Made by a program: the position numbers and the translations under genes
Part shown: piece by piece, positions 42,031 to 52,957 of the stretch
Layout: every line of letters starts with the position of its first letter
Position numbering within the stretch: position 1 is the stretch's first letter
From: Lucinisca nassula
Lineage: Eukaryota > Mollusca > Bivalvia > Lucinida > Lucinidae
NCBI GenBank assembly: GCA_963580285.1
Contig: OY757023.1
Span: forward strand, 85,833,108-85,897,107
Direction: 5' to 3'
Length of the DNA: 64,000 nt
The notes under the pieces: generated by a model
What the model saw: the letters and a program-made list of their open reading frames with translations, nothing else
Told to the model about the DNA's origin: nothing
The model's database searches: none

Positions 42031-42242
42031 CTTGACACTTATCCTGTTGTTCACTGCAACCCCTTCCTTTGCAAACAGTGTAGAGCCAGATCAGATGGCT
42101 TCTTCTGAAGAAGTAATCTGATCAAGATCTACACTATTTGTCAATCAGTTTGCAAATTTGAATAAATTACATAAAGTAGTTTGATTGGTTTAAATGTGAA
42201 TGGGTGTGGCTAAATTAATTTATGCAGCAGGATAATGGTTAA
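42031..42242. mobile_element. M1 MITE
   Basis: CACTTATCCTGTTGTTCAC to CAGCAGGATAATGGTTAA; core centred on GGCTTCTTCTGAAGAAG. Confidence 0.85.
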
Positions 42243-42279
42243 ACATATCCTTATCTCCCTTATAAACAGGGGCTTACTC

Positions 42280-42507
42280 TAAACCCATCCTGCTGAATAA
42301 ATTAGGTTTGTCACAACCATTTCTGACTCAACCAATCAAAATACTTGATGTAATGTGTTTTATTTGTTTTCAAATTTACAAACCAAATTAATTTACGAAC
42401 ATTGTAGATCCTGATCAGATGACTTCTCTTCTTTAGAAGCCATCTGATCTGTATCTACACTATTTGCAAATGGTAGTGGTTATTGTGTTCAGCAGGATAA
42501 GGATTAA
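42280..42507. mobile_element. M1 MITE
   Basis: TAAACCCATCCTGCTGAATA to CAGCAGGATAAGGATTAA; the loop is expanded by CTTCTCTTC. Confidence 0.85.
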
Positions 42508-42589
42508 ATAGAGACCTACTCTTTTAACCATTACCACTCTCCAGGCTAATTCAGCAGACAACAAATTGTTGGTATTTTTCTTCTTTTTT

Positions 42590-42680
42590 CCAGAAAACAG
42601 GACTTGACATCTCATGCAAATTGTCTCCATAGGAGACAATTTGCATGAGATGTCAAATCCTGTTTATTTCAAAATGTCGT
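42590..42680. mobile_element. Fb2 fold-back
   Basis: CAGGACTTGACATCTCATGC facing GCATGAGATGTCAAATCCTG around AAATTGTCTCC..GGAGACAATTT. Related hairpins at 45750-45820 and near 63835-63875. Confidence 0.8.
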
Positions 42681-43084
42681 CTGCTGCGAAAAAAAAATAC
42701 CCAACATGCAAAGCGTTAAGAAAGAATTTGCTCCAAAGCAGCTACCGTAATGCTTCCCTTTAAACGTGACAAAGTAACAAATTCTTTCCCTCAGTAACAA
42801 AAGGGGTACAAATATACTTCCGAGTTGCCGCCACTTAAAATTATCCTTCTCCTTAAATACAATAAATATAGTACAAAGCCCTTCGGGCCTTCACAGAGAT
42901 GTTGTTTGACAACTATAAAGGAAGATTTCTAGACTTCTAGCAGGAAGAACGGTGTAGATCTACACACATATATTCCACGTATCTACACAACAACACAGCA
43001 TTATTAATAACTTTAAAAGAAGCACTCATCTGTTCCTAATGAAACTACGACAATAATTCAAGCATGACAGCCACAACTTGTAAT

Positions 43085-43288
43085 TTCTTGCTGTTCACGA
43101 CAACCCCTATCTTTGCAAACAGTGTAGATCCAGATCAGATAGCTTCTGAAGAAGCCATCTGATCAGGATCTACACTTTTTGGTATTCAGCTTATGAATTT
43201 GTAGCAATAAATTACAAAAAGTAATTTGATTGGTTGATAGACAGAAATGGGTGTGGCTGAAATGAATATTCAGCAAGATAAGGGTTAA
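43085..43288. mobile_element. M1 MITE, left end lost
   Basis: Starts CTTGCTGTTCACGAC without TTAACCC; ends CAGCAAGATAAGGGTTAA. Confidence 0.88.
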
Positions 43289-43451
43289 GATGGCATCAGC
43301 TCTCAGGATTTGCAAATGCCCCTTTGTTTTGCATGAGCGGGTGTCAATCATGAAAAGTAAGTCAAGTTTTGCCATGTTTCTTCGCATTCAACAGAATACA
43401 ACATGGTGAATTGTGAAGAAACAACAGGTTGGTATGGAGGCTTGAGTATAT

Positions 43452-43687
43452 GAGCCCCGCCAAGCGAATTTGTGTCTTCGAGCATTGCGTCATGACAAAT
43501 TTTAACTGCGCATGCCCAGCCATTCAGAGGGGCCAGGGATATGGCTTTCTGTCTGAAGGTTCCTCTTGATTCACTGCTTGTATGAGCGAGCAGCGAAGGT
43601 TCTGGCGAGACTGCGCAGATGCGCAGGCTCGCCTGAACCTTCGCTGCTCGCATAGGCGATAAGTACCAAAATCGCTTGACGGGGCCC
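43452..43687. mobile_element. GC4 MITE, 4-bp duplication ATAT
   Basis: 236 bp, GAGCCCCGCCAAGCGAATTT to AATCGCTTGACGGGGCCC. ATAT at 43448-43451 and 43688-43691. Confidence 0.92.
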
Positions 43688-43786
43688 ATATAAGAAATAG
43701 AGAGCTAACTTGTTCTGAACCTAACAATGACTTCCCCCATTTGGAGGTGGCAGAATTACTCAGAATTCCTGTATTTACCCTAACTA

Positions 43787-43992
43787 CAGTGGAATTCCGG
43801 TACTAAGATCACCTAAAATTAACACTAATTCTGCTTTAAAAAGCTTATTTTGAAGGGTGCACTTAATCTTTTTTTGTGTTTTCTGCCCACAGTGTCCTCT
43901 GGTCAGGGACCACCTTTGGGACTGTTCAAAAGTGGTCTTAAAGACCACTTTTGAACAGTTCCAAAGGTGGTCTTAATTCAGGAATTTCTCTC
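43787..43992. mobile_element. GACCACC-type TA MITE
   Basis: CAGTGGAATTCCGG start, dyad ACTGTTCAAAAGTGGTCTTA / GACCACTTTTGAACAG, end AGGAATTTCTCTC followed by TA. Confidence 0.85.
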
Positions 43993-43999
43993 TATTTTG

Positions 44000-44168
44000 G
44001 CACCTCAACACCTAACCATCCTTGTTCTAAAATATCAACAAAATTACTTGATGCTGTGTCTAAATAGCTGGACGAGTGGCAAACAGTGTAGACCCTGATC
44101 AGTTGCATCTCATCTGGGTCTACACTGTTTGCTAAGGCATGTTTGTCCAAAAACATGACACAGCAAAA
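44000..44168. mobile_element. M5-type MITE
   Basis: CACCTCAACACCTAACCATC, GCTGTGTCTAAATAGCTGG, core GTAGACCCTGATCAGTTGC / CTCATCTGGGTCTACAC, end TGTCCAAAAACATGACAC. Confidence 0.8.
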
Positions 44169-44515
44169 ACGATACACAATTTCGAAGTCTTTATCCTATG
44201 GTAATCATGGGTTCTAAAATTTGTGCAAAAAATCCCCTAGGTTGACATCAAAATTGGCACACGCTTTCTTCTAGAACTTCCAAATTATGTGTCTAAGACC
44301 CCGCCCCTTTCCCTAGCACTCCTACTTGCTAAAGCAGTAATAACAAAAAGGAGTGCAACATTTTATGGCACAAACAAAACTGAAGCCATCATGCCTGATT
44401 CTGTCTTGATACTAAATCTTTACAGGTGTTTCTATACACTTACTTTAGTCTCATATAACAAACATAACCATAGTGCCAGCTGAGGAGAATAAAGGAGAAT
44501 ACTTTCTTTTCTCCA

Positions 44516-44742
44516 TTAACCCTTTTTGTACCAAATGGAATCATCCTCCTTATATATAGCAGGAGTCCATTTAAAATTCAGGGGTGTCGGGTTAAATTGC
44601 CTTTAAAAAGTGGTTGGAAAATGGTTCAACTTTTTGCAAACAGTGTAGGTCCTGATCAGACACCACAGAATGTGGCGGCTGATCTGGGCCTGCACTGTTT
44701 TCCAAGCACCCGTTTCGGGGTTTCTGGTACAAAATTGGTTGA
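44516..44742. mobile_element. M2 MITE
   Basis: TTAACCCTTTTTGTACCAAA to TACAAAATTGGTTGA, core TCCTGATCAGACACCAC / GCGGCTGATCTGGGCC. Confidence 0.9.
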
Positions 44743-45154
44743 ATCGTAATTATATAGTTTGTATGTCAGAATTTTTTTAGGGGGGGTTCTACGGCCCTTT
44801 CAAGATAATTTCACTTATATTGAGCGAGTTGTTAATCAGAGTTGGGAATAAACCTAGCAAGGTGATATTAACACATTCCTCTGACGTCTTTGCTAATAAG
44901 AATAAAGAAACTGATCCCATCATATAATGCTATTAATCAAGTAATTTCGTATTGGCCCAGTTGACCAAGGCCAAGGCCAATACAGCTGACAGAGGACCTG
45001 TAAAATGGCCAAGACAAAATTACTTGATTAATGACAATTTTATTAATTGACACCATTAAAAACATGATTTATGATTTTTGACCTGGTGTAATACAGGATA
45101 GCCAATTAATAATTATCAATTCAAAAACAAGCCTATTCAAATATATTAACAATT
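44743..45154. other. no firm feature
   Basis: Weak inverted pairs around AAGTAATTTCGTATTGGCC and CAAAATTACTTGATTAATGA (about 44937-45038) may be a small fold-back. Nothing coding. Confidence 0.4.
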
Positions 45155-45345
45155 TTACCACCGATCTGATATTTTTCTTATTTCTGCTCTAAACATAGAT
45201 TGTGGGTACTCTTTAGAACTGCCTCCTTGAGGCGGTTCCAACAAGTACCCACAATCCATGTTTTTGAGCAGAAATAAGAAAAATAACAACATATACCCCT
45301 GTAAACCCCAGTTTTACTGTATAAAAGTTGGGTTTAAGGAGATTA
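45155..45345. mobile_element. Fb1 MITE
   Basis: TTGTGGGTACTCTTTAGAAC and GGTTCCAACAAGTACCCACA around TGCCTCCTTGAGGC, with outer arms CCCCAGTTTTACTGTATAA / GTTGGGTTTAAGG. Confidence 0.85.
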
Positions 45346-45749
45346 TGATATCCCCCTTTATTCTCCCTATCTGGAACTAAGTTTAACAATGAGAAAAAGG
45401 GACCCCCTATTCTGATGACTGTCAGAAGAAAAGGAATGTAGAATCTTAGATAAATTAGGTTCAAAATAAATACTATAGTGCGTAGAAAAGTAGGTACATT
45501 TCAGAGAAAACTAAAGGTCACTGTGAATATTCTGTGCTCAAATAAATTATTGATATAAAATCTGATAGCATGTTGTGTCTTTAGAAAGCTCCAACTTTAT
45601 TCCCTGAAACAGATCCTCCTAGACCTATTTTTTTACTTTATTATGATTTTTGAGCAAGATGAACTCTTAAAAAGCCACAGAAAATTCTAAAGCAGAAGAA
45701 AATCTTGTTTTTTTTTGTGTTTGTTTTTTAATTATTTTTCAGGGAAACT

Positions 45750-45824
45750 AAGGCATGACATTACATGTGAATTGTCTGCTTGGCAGACAATTCACATGTA
45801 ATGTGAAGCCTTATTTTCAAAAGT
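45750..45824. mobile_element. Fb2 fold-back, cut by GC4
   Basis: GACATTACATGTGAATTGTC and GACAATTCACATGTAATGTG around TGCTTGGCA. The right flank continues after the GC4 element at 46092. Confidence 0.82.
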
Positions 45825-46091
45825 GGGCCACGTCAAACGATTTTGGTACTTATCGCCTATGCGAGCAGCCAAGGTCAGGCGAGCCTGCGCATCCGCGCAG
45901 TCTCCCCAGAACTCGCCTGCGCATCCGCGCAGTCTCCCCAGAACCTTCGCTGCTCGCTCATACAAGCAGTGAATCAAGAGGAACCTTCAGACAGAAAACC
46001 ATATCCCTGGCCCCTCTGAATGGCTGGGCATGCGCAGTTAAAATTTGTCATGACGGAATGCTCGAAGACACAAATTCGCTTGGGGGGGCTC
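45825..46091. mobile_element. GC4 MITE, 4-bp duplication AAGT, internal duplication
   Basis: 267 bp because the CTGCGCATCCGCGCAGTCTC block is present twice. AAGT at 45821-45824 and 46092-46095. Ends GGGCCACGTCAAACGATTTT and TTCGCTTGGGGGGGCTC. Confidence 0.92.
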
Positions 46092-46449
46092 AAGTAATGT
46101 GAAGCCTGTTTCAAAGTAATGTCAAGCCTTTTTTTTTTCTCTGAAAAACAAATTTGTAAAGCTTGTGATTGCTGGTGTAAGCAACCAGTTTTCAGTGTGT
46201 TTACCGAATGACACAGTCGCCAGAACACGGGAGAAGTACCTAGGCTCATGAAATGGCTTGAAGACAAATATGAAAATTTAACAAAGTGTACATTTTGATT
46301 TAACAAGAAAAATAATAAGCATGTAACATGGTTTCTTCAATCACAAACAAGCATTTAAATTGAAACAAGTATATATAATATTATCTAGTATATTACAATT
46401 TTGCCCTGTATAGACACACAATAAAACAATGTTAAAAATGTCTGATAAA

Positions 46450-46560
46450 ATGGCTCCCAAAGAAACAACACAGATGATGGCCGGGATGAGAGACGATATT
46501 TGTGTCGGACTGACTGTAATGCCACCAAGTGATATGACTATGATTCAGACAAACATGTGA
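46450..46560 (+). CDS. small open frame, 36 residues, doubtful
   Basis: ATAAAATGGCTCCC gives a good eukaryotic start context. The peptide is Met-rich (MAPKETTQMMAGMRDD..), runs to TGA at 46558 and shows no signal or domain. It lies in one of the few repeat-free stretches (about 46310-46640). It may be an exon fragment, a short peptide gene or chance. Confidence 0.15.
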   Translation: MAPKETTQMMAGMRDDICVGLTVMPPSDMTMIQTNM

Positions 46561-46644
46561 CTCACCAGTACCTCATGAGTTACACAGATCTCAAACCCAA
46601 GAATGCAAAGCTCCTAATAAGTGGCAACCAGTATAAATTTGGGA

Positions 46645-46907
46645 TTTTGTTTGCTTGTGTTGACATTTTACGTCCCAATCAACACTATTCAGGCCATTTT
46701 GGAGACAATTTTGTGGAACTTTTACTCTACCAAGTCCTACCACCCAAACTTCCATGGGTACAATATATGCAGAGATGGTCAGACTTGCACCTCTTTGCCT
46801 TGGCAGGCTTAGTCCTTACAAGTGGTTCAGCAGTATGTTTCAGCTATGCATGGAAGCACCATGCAGCCCAGTATATTTCTACAAGCCCTGATGGGCTGGG
46901 GCTACTC
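46645..46907 (-). mobile_element. diverged SINE-B
   Basis: TTTTACGTCCCAATCAACAC (tail) to CAAGCCCTGATGGGCTGGGG (head), with many substitutions and a small deletion. Confidence 0.7.
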
Positions 46908-46934
46908 CTCCTTATCTGGAGCTAGGGCCTTATA

Positions 46935-47394
46935 CCACATGGGTATGAGATACTGCATGGGTATGAATATAAGAATATGGGTGTAAGGGGTGGATAGAAA
47001 AATCCGTCCCCAGGGTCACTGTCCTGCATCACGAGGCTTGCCGAGTGATGCCGGACAGTGATCCCGAGGGGCGTAATTTCCTATCCACCCCCACACCCAT
47101 ATTGGATTCTTTTTCTTGCATACCTTCCATTTCTTAGCGCGGAATTTCAAAGCTGCAGTCACTTCGGTTACCAACATCCGCCATATTGTGTTGACATTGC
47201 AAGAATGTAAAGTGACGTCACGGATCGTGCATGACGTCAAACTTAACGATGGCGCACACAAGGTCGTAATCAACCAGTGCATTTATCAAACACGCGATTA
47301 TTACTCACATATTCGATTTGGGGTCGGAACACCAGGGTCAGAACATAAATTTCTATCCAAGGGTGAAATCGCGGATTTCCTTGTCTGGTGTGCA
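46935..47394. mobile_element. one-armed copy of the giant fold-back
   Basis: Matches the right part of 13937-14728: inner hairpin around CATCACGAGGCTTGCCGAGT, then TGACGTCA at 47213-47220 and the end TTTCCTTGTCTGGTGTGCAA. The long left arm is missing. It accounts for the 130-residue open frame starting at 47116. Confidence 0.82.
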
Positions 47395-48019
47395 AGAAAT
47401 ACTAATGAAAACCTATCAGACTGTTGTACTGATGCACAGGTTGATCTGAGTATACATTTCAACATATCACTTTGTAGCTTCGACAGTCAGACCTTAATGC
47501 CACTATGAAATATGCAAATGAAACATTCAACAGTTGAAAATGCAATGTATATTTGCATGCTACGAGAAAATTGCTTCGGGTGAGAGAACAGTTCTGATGC
47601 ATGTCAGGAAGCACAAGTCAGGAATTGTGTAAAATATAAATCGGAAGTTTCTATACCGGCAAATTTAACACACTCACCCCTAAATTACCTTTGGTGCAGA
47701 CCCTGATCAGGGTCTACACTGTTTGCTCCAGCACTTTTTTATTATTTTTTATGACTTTTGATGTCTGAATATCAAAGGAAAATAAGTAGGAGTTATTATA
47801 AACCTGTCTATAACACTAGTTTATTAAAATAAATATCTGACACAGATTTTGCTCTGTAACTGTTCTAGTTTTTACACAGAGGTATGATGCGAGTCAAAAG
47901 ATGAACAATTTTGATGAGATGAATATGAATTTTGCGCATGAATACAAAGAAAACAAACATTTACTGGCCAACTTTCACCATGAGCTATAGTTCCAGCTAC
48001 TAAGGCATAATAAAGATAA
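47395..48019. other. mostly unannotated, with a collapsed shared core
   Basis: At 47695-47731, GCAGACCCTGATCAGGGTCT is followed by ACACTGTTTGCTCCAGCAC. This looks like the shared MITE core with its loop and inner stem deleted. The rest shows no feature. Confidence 0.45.
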
Positions 48020-48205
48020 TTAAGGGGAATAAGTTAACCTACATGGGAGGCAACTCCTACAAAAGGGTTTTTGTCTCCCATGCCAATAAGGGTCAACTCT
48101 TAAAGTAGACCCCTTTTTCAGTGGGACAGGGCTTATAGAAAAGCGAACAGGAAGTCCTGAAAATTGTCTCCCTTTGAAAAGTGGTTCTGTGTTCCCTCCC
48201 TTTAA
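48020..48205. mobile_element. TTAAGGGG MITE, internally deleted
   Basis: TTAAGGGGAATAAGTTAACC to TGTTCCCTCCCTTTAA. It lacks one arm of the inner hairpin found in other copies. Confidence 0.82.
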
Positions 48206-48244
48206 GGGATAATTTTTCTTTATTTCTTATTAGAAATATTTGTA

Positions 48245-48560
48245 TACTTGTTTGAATCACCTAATCAAGACGATTCTAATGAGTACCCACACCATGTTTT
48301 AATGGAGGAGTATATGATTTCTTCTTAGAAACATACATGTTGTGGGTACTTGGTGGAGCAGGCAACTCTAGCAAGTACCCACACCATGTATAAATGGAGA
48401 AATATGATCATACATGATGTGGGTACTTGTTAGAGTAGGCAACCCTAACACATTCCCACACCATATGTATAAATGGAGAAATATTATCATACATGTTGTG
48501 GGTACTTGCTAGAGTAGGCAACTCTAACTCCATGTTTAAATGGAGTAAAATATGTGTAAA
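48245..48560. repeat. tandem array of four Fb1-type hairpins
   Basis: The unit of about 95 bp is TGTGGGTACTTGTTAGAGTA, then GGCAACTCTAACAAGTACCC and ATGTATAAATGGAGAAATAT. Four diverged units, each with its own short stem. Confidence 0.8.
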
Positions 48561-48896
48561 GTTAACCCTAAATCATCCATGCTATTCCTATGTATCTGGA
48601 CCTACCACTAACAACTCATTATATGACTTAGAAAAAAAATCATGAAACTATAGTATTTTTTAATTTGATGAAACTAGATTTATCATCAAAACCAAACATT
48701 GCTAAATATTGACACAACAAATTTGTTCATGATAATTTTGGGGGTTGTTCATGCACCAGCCATGTGCAATCTTCGTGTCTACCCTGCTCAACTGGGGTGG
48801 GAAAATAGATAGCTAGGAGCATAACTGAAGGCTTAACTATTGCACTGTGCAGACAGCAAGCCTTTCTGCTTTTGTACCAAACCTAGCAGGTGTCAA

Positions 48897-49042
48897 CAGT
48901 GCTATTTTCAGTGCCAGAATAAAGAGTGGCCTTTACAAACTGTTTGTCCCTGAAGTACAAGGAATCTACAAGGGCTTTGATGGCAGAAAAGACCAAATTC
49001 CCACTATTTCCCAGAAGGAGGCAAAGAACTGGTACATAATGG
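48897..49042 (+). CDS. possible internal exon, unidentified
   Basis: CTTTTGTACCAAACCTAGCAG is an acceptable acceptor and ATAATG|GTAAAT a donor. Between them is an open frame of about 49 residues (NSAIFSARIKSGLYKLFVPE, then GFDGRKDQIPTISQKEAKNW). Composition is protein-like and the stretch is not part of any repeat I can see. No family recognised and no partner exon found. Confidence 0.25.
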
Positions 49043-49139
49043 TAAATTTCTATAACAATTCTGGCATAATTTATGACAAAATTAAAACTTGTCTTTGCTC
49101 CGGATAAGGATGAATAACGAGGATAAGTGTCTCGTTCCT

Positions 49140-49245
49140 TGCTGTTGTGGCTACATACATTAAAGAACTCATTAGAATCACCTCATCGAGGCGATTCTAT
49201 TGAGTTCCTTTAATGTATGTTTACACTAAGAAGTAAGGAAACTTA
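49140..49245. mobile_element. Fb1-like hairpin, TACATTAAAGAACTC variant
   Basis: CATACATTAAAGAACTCATT and AGTTCCTTTAATGTATG around AGAATCACCTCATCGAGGCG. Same loop region as Fb1 but different outer stem. Confidence 0.8.
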
Positions 49246-49487
49246 TCCCCTCAATTATCTCCCTTGTTCCTCTTTATCTGGAGTTCTGAATTCCATTAAG
49301 GGGAAAGATCCCCAACACAATACAATGCAAACTTTGTTAAAATCTCTGACTTGTCTCCAACACCTTATCAACCAATCTAGTAAACTCCCCAACAACCCAC
49401 AGCATGAAGATGTTATATTTTGTGAATATTATTCAAGCAGCAGCAGTGAGCACAAATATCTCTATGGTGGTAAACGCTTTTGAATAC

Positions 49488-49700
49488 CATAAAAATGCAA
49501 AAAATTCGGACACCTTGAGGACTTGGTATGATTCTGCTAAAATTTTATCAGGTTTTTTCTCAATCCAGCAAGGCCAAAAGGTGCAGATGGAATAGCAAAC
49601 AGTGCAGACCCTGATCAGACTGCTCCTTCAGGAGCAGTCTGATCTGGGTCTGCACTGTTTGCTCAGGCACATCTGTGCCAATCCTTTGGATCATTACGGT
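49488..49700. mobile_element. M4 MITE, typical copy
   Basis: AAAAATTCGGACACCTTGAG, then GCAGACCCTGATCAGACTGC facing GCAGTCTGATCTGGGTCTGC. Ends near CCTTTGGATCATTACGG. Confidence 0.85.
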
Positions 49701-49829
49701 AAGTAGGCTGTACATCAGTTACCGTGGCACTGTCCAAACATGTAAGTATACAAAACATTCACAATTTGTTAACATCATGAACACCCTAACTGAAATGGGT
49801 ATTAAGCCTAACATCTAGCTTTTGGAACA

Positions 49830-50067
49830 TTAACCCATAAAATGCCAATCACGACAATTGTCATCTACCTTGTCGTCTGCTTTGTCATCTGCCAGTTACT
49901 TTAATAAGTCATTTTTGCAAACAGTGTAGATCCAGATCAGACTGCTCCTCTAGGAGCAGTCTGACTTTGTCTGTATGAAAAAATATTTCTAAAAAGGTTG
50001 CAAGAAGATTCAGCAGACAACATAAGCAGACGACACTTTCAGGTGTAGTTTTTCATTGGCATCTTAA
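49830..50067. mobile_element. M3 MITE sharing TTAA with its neighbour
   Basis: TTAACCCATAAAATGCCAA to TTGGCATCTTAA. The last TTAA (50064-50067) is also the first TTAA of the TTAAGGGG MITE. Confidence 0.88.
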
Positions 50068-50309
50068 GGGGAATTGGAACACCTTCAGGTGAGGCAACTC
50101 CTTCTAAAGTATTTTTGTCTCCCATGCATGCTAATAGGGGATAACTCTTAAAGGAAAGAATTTGCTCCAAAGGAGCAAATTCTTTCCTTTAAGAGTAGAC
50201 CCCTTTTTCAGTGGGACAGGGCTTATAGAAAAGTGAACAGGAAGTCCCGAAAGTTGTCTCCCTTTGAAAAATGGTGGACTAATCTGCCAGGTGTTCCCAT
50301 TCCCCTTAA
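50064..50309. mobile_element. TTAAGGGG MITE, most intact copy
   Basis: TTAAGGGGAATTGGAACACC to GGTGTTCCCATTCCCCTTAA. The inner hairpin AAAGGAAAGAATTTGCTCC / GGAGCAAATTCTTTCCTTT is perfect. Confidence 0.92.
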
Positions 50310-50875
50310 GGGTTAAGGAAATTCTTCCACATGGAAATGTACTGCCTAGAAGTTAATGCATTTTGTGCACTGATCATATTTTTGGACTATTTTTTATACT
50401 GCTAAGTCCTGCTTATTAACACGACTACTAGTAACAGTTGAATGACTGAACACCACAAAATAATTGACGAGACCTAGACGTAGGTTGTTAGGCATGGTCA
50501 AGCAATATTTGAAAACTGCATCTTTTGAACATATGTAAAAACAAATGACCCGCATTTTCATACACTGAATAAGTAATGCCCTATAACAGTCTTATACCGG
50601 TAGCAGTTTCAAAATACACTCTTTTTTCACGGGGAAATTTCTAATTTCTATGGCCAAAGGTAGGAATGAAATGGAGAAGATACTGTTCATGATTTAGTTG
50701 ACTACACCCTGAATATTTTTGTACATTTTTGTAGCTGTCAGATAACAGTAGCTGATATCAGTTCGGACTGAAGTCCTTGTTGCATGGATACATCTTCAGA
50801 GGTGGGGTATCACTGTCCAAAAAATTTAACGGTTTATCACACAATCCCTACTTTTAATGACCCAAAGAAGGTAGG
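50310..50875. other. no feature recognised
   Basis: AT-rich, non-repetitive inside the window, no credible coding frame. Confidence 0.5.
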
Positions 50876-50879
50876 CCTT

Positions 50880-51035
50880 AGAAAACATTGTAGAAAAAGG
50901 AGAAAATGCTGGTTACCAGCATAGAAAACATTGTTGGAAAAGGAGAAAATGCTGGTTGCCAGCATAAAAAACATTGTAGAAAAAGGAGAAAACGCTGGTA
51001 ACCAGCATTTTCTCCTTTCCCTACAATGTTTTCTT
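50880..51035. repeat. three 43-bp tandem units closed by an inverted unit
   Basis: GAAAACATTGTAGAAAAAGG with AGAAAATGCTGGTTACCAGC is repeated at about 50881, 50924 and 50966. The inverted ACCAGCATTTTCTCCTTTCC and CTACAATGTTTTCTTCCC follow. Each unit also contains a small GCTGGTTACCAGC dyad. Confidence 0.9.
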
Positions 51036-51207
51036 CCCTATCAAAGAACTTCAGCTGATTCGAACCAATTTCAAATTTGTTGCCTACAGGTGCTTTCAAT
51101 ATGGACGAGTTGAAAAGTTGGCATTTGGGAAAGGGATCTGTATTCATTCAAGGAAGAAAACTTGTTTGTTTGTTTTTTTTGTTTGTTTTTTTTTTTGTTG
51201 TTGTTTT

Positions 51208-51427
51208 TTAACCCATTTTGTACCAAATGGAATCCTAAAATATAACAGGTGTCCATTTAAAATTTATGAGTGTCACATTGTGTTTTTTTTAAAATTGATT
51301 TGGAAAATGGCTGAATTTTTTGCAAACATTGCAGGCCCTGATCAGACGCCGCATTCTGCAGCATCTGATCTAGGCCTGCACTGTTTGCCAATTATCTTTT
51401 TTGGGGTTTTAAGTACAAAATGGGTTG
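51208..51427. mobile_element. M2 MITE
   Basis: TTAACCCATTTTGTACCAAA to TACAAAATGGGTTGA, core CCTGATCAGACGCCGCATTC / GCATCTGATCTAGGCC. Confidence 0.9.
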
Positions 51428-51564
51428 ATCTTCCTTTTCAATCCATTGCAGCATGGTTTGTCTGGTACTGTAAAGGTTACTTCTGTTAGTTTTTTTTTTA
51501 TCTTAACCCAAAAAATGCTGACAATAGCATATAACATCCTGATTTTTTTCTTATTTTTCAGAGA

Positions 51565-51775
51565 AAATAAGGCTAGACCATAACAACAGATACGGTTAGT
51601 ATTTTGTGATAACTGAAGGATAGGTTTTGTCAATTCTCGGTAAAAACCTAAATTTTGGGTATACAAAAGAACCACCTCGATGAGGCAGTTCTAATGAGTA
51701 CCCACAACAGGTTTATATGGAGAAATAAGGAAAACTATCCTTCAATTATCACAAAATATGCACCTTATCTGTTGG
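51565..51775. mobile_element. Fb1 MITE with outer arms
   Basis: CATAACAACAGATACGG and ATTTTGTGATAACTGAAGGA pair with TCCTTCAATTATCACAAAAT and ACCTTATCTGTTGGTATG. The centre is GAACCACCTCGATGAGGC. Confidence 0.85.
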
Positions 51776-52191
51776 TATGTAGACATTTCAAGTGACTTGT
51801 CTGCTAGGTAGACAATTCACGAAAATTAACAAACTAGCATTGTAATCTATGTCCAAAATTTTGCTTAGAGTAATTTTCAAGTCAGTCCATACTCCAGCGC
51901 AGGTGGCCATTTCACATTTTTAACTATATAACATAGCACTTTTCAACATTTCTAGTCATCCATAGCTTCCGACGAGAAGTATCAATGGATGTTTTTTGGG
52001 CAATTTATTATTGTAGGTAATTGTTAGAATTGCCTCATTACGAAGATTTTACAGAATCATCTCATGAATCTGAGTCTAATGGGTACCTCTACCATTATTA
52101 TGTTGCCAACAAGGAACCATTACCATTATTATGTTTCTAACAAGAAATTCATTAGAAGTAATTTAATCTGATGTAAATTAGACCCCCCTAT

Positions 52192-52205
52192 CCCCCCCCC
52201 CCCCC
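52192..52205. repeat. poly-C run, 14 bases
   Basis: C14 followed by ACCACACCCCACCCC. Confidence 0.95.
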
Positions 52206-52224
52206 ACCACACCCCACCCCTCGA

Positions 52225-52448
52225 AAGAGATACTTGCAAACAGTGCAGGCCCAGATCAGAATTCTGCGGCATCTGATCTAAGCCTTCGCTATTTATAGAC
52301 ACTTCAGCCATTTTCTGAATAAATTTCTATAAACAACTCAATCTGATGCCAATAAAATTGAAAATTATCTCTTTTCAACATAAAAATGGAATATGGTCTC
52401 TTTTCAATAAATAAGGTGGAAGATTTTATTCAGAATAAAACAGGTTAA
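52225..52448. mobile_element. M2 MITE sharing TTAA with an M3 MITE
   Basis: The left end is eroded. Core GGCCCAGATCAGAATTCTGC / GGCATCTGATCTAAGCC, end AAACAGGTTAA. The TTAA at 52445-52448 also starts the next element. Confidence 0.78.
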
Positions 52449-52957
52449 CCCTTAAGACATCAATCATAACAATTCGTGTCTGCTTTGTTAGCTGGTTACT
52501 TTGAAAGTCATTGTTTCCAACAGTGTGGACACAGATCAGACTGCTCCTCTACATCACGAAAAATTATATAGTAAAACTGGGGTTATCAGGGGAAAACCTA
52601 AATTTTCTTATTTCTGCTCCAAAATATAGATTGTGGACAGAAATAAGAAAACTATTCCTTATTTCTGCTCCAAAATATAGATTGTGGGTACTCGTTAGAA
52701 CCGCCTCACAATCTATATTTTGAGCAGAAATAAGAAAACTATCACATTTTTCATCATAAAATCTTCATTTTGCCGTGAAAAAAAAATTACTATGTATTTG
52801 TATAGGCATGTTTTGGTAATGAGGAGCAGTCAGATCAGGGTCCACAATGTTTGCCTGCATGTTAAAATAGGTTTGGTGAGTTTGCAAGAATATGCAGCAG
52901 ACGACATTAACAGACAACATTCTCAGAATCAGTTTTTCTTGGCATCTTAGAGGTTAA
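52445..52957. mobile_element. M3 MITE interrupted by an Fb1 element
   Basis: TTAACCCTTAAGACATCAA, GTGGACACAGATCAGACTGC at the left; GAGCAGTCAGATCAGGG, CAGACGACATTAACAGACAA and CTTAGAGGTTAA at the right. About 260 bp of Fb1 DNA lies between. Confidence 0.8.
52560..52800. mobile_element. Fb1 MITE, rearranged
   Basis: TTATTTCTGCTCCAAAATAT with AGATTGTGG occurs twice. Only one arm of the central hairpin survives (ACTCGTTAGAACCGCCTCAC). Confidence 0.75.

Noticed and set aside
47116..47508. 130-residue open frame that looked like a gene
   Set aside because: Most of it lies inside the one-armed copy of the giant fold-back element, and the equivalent frame is not kept at 13937-14728.
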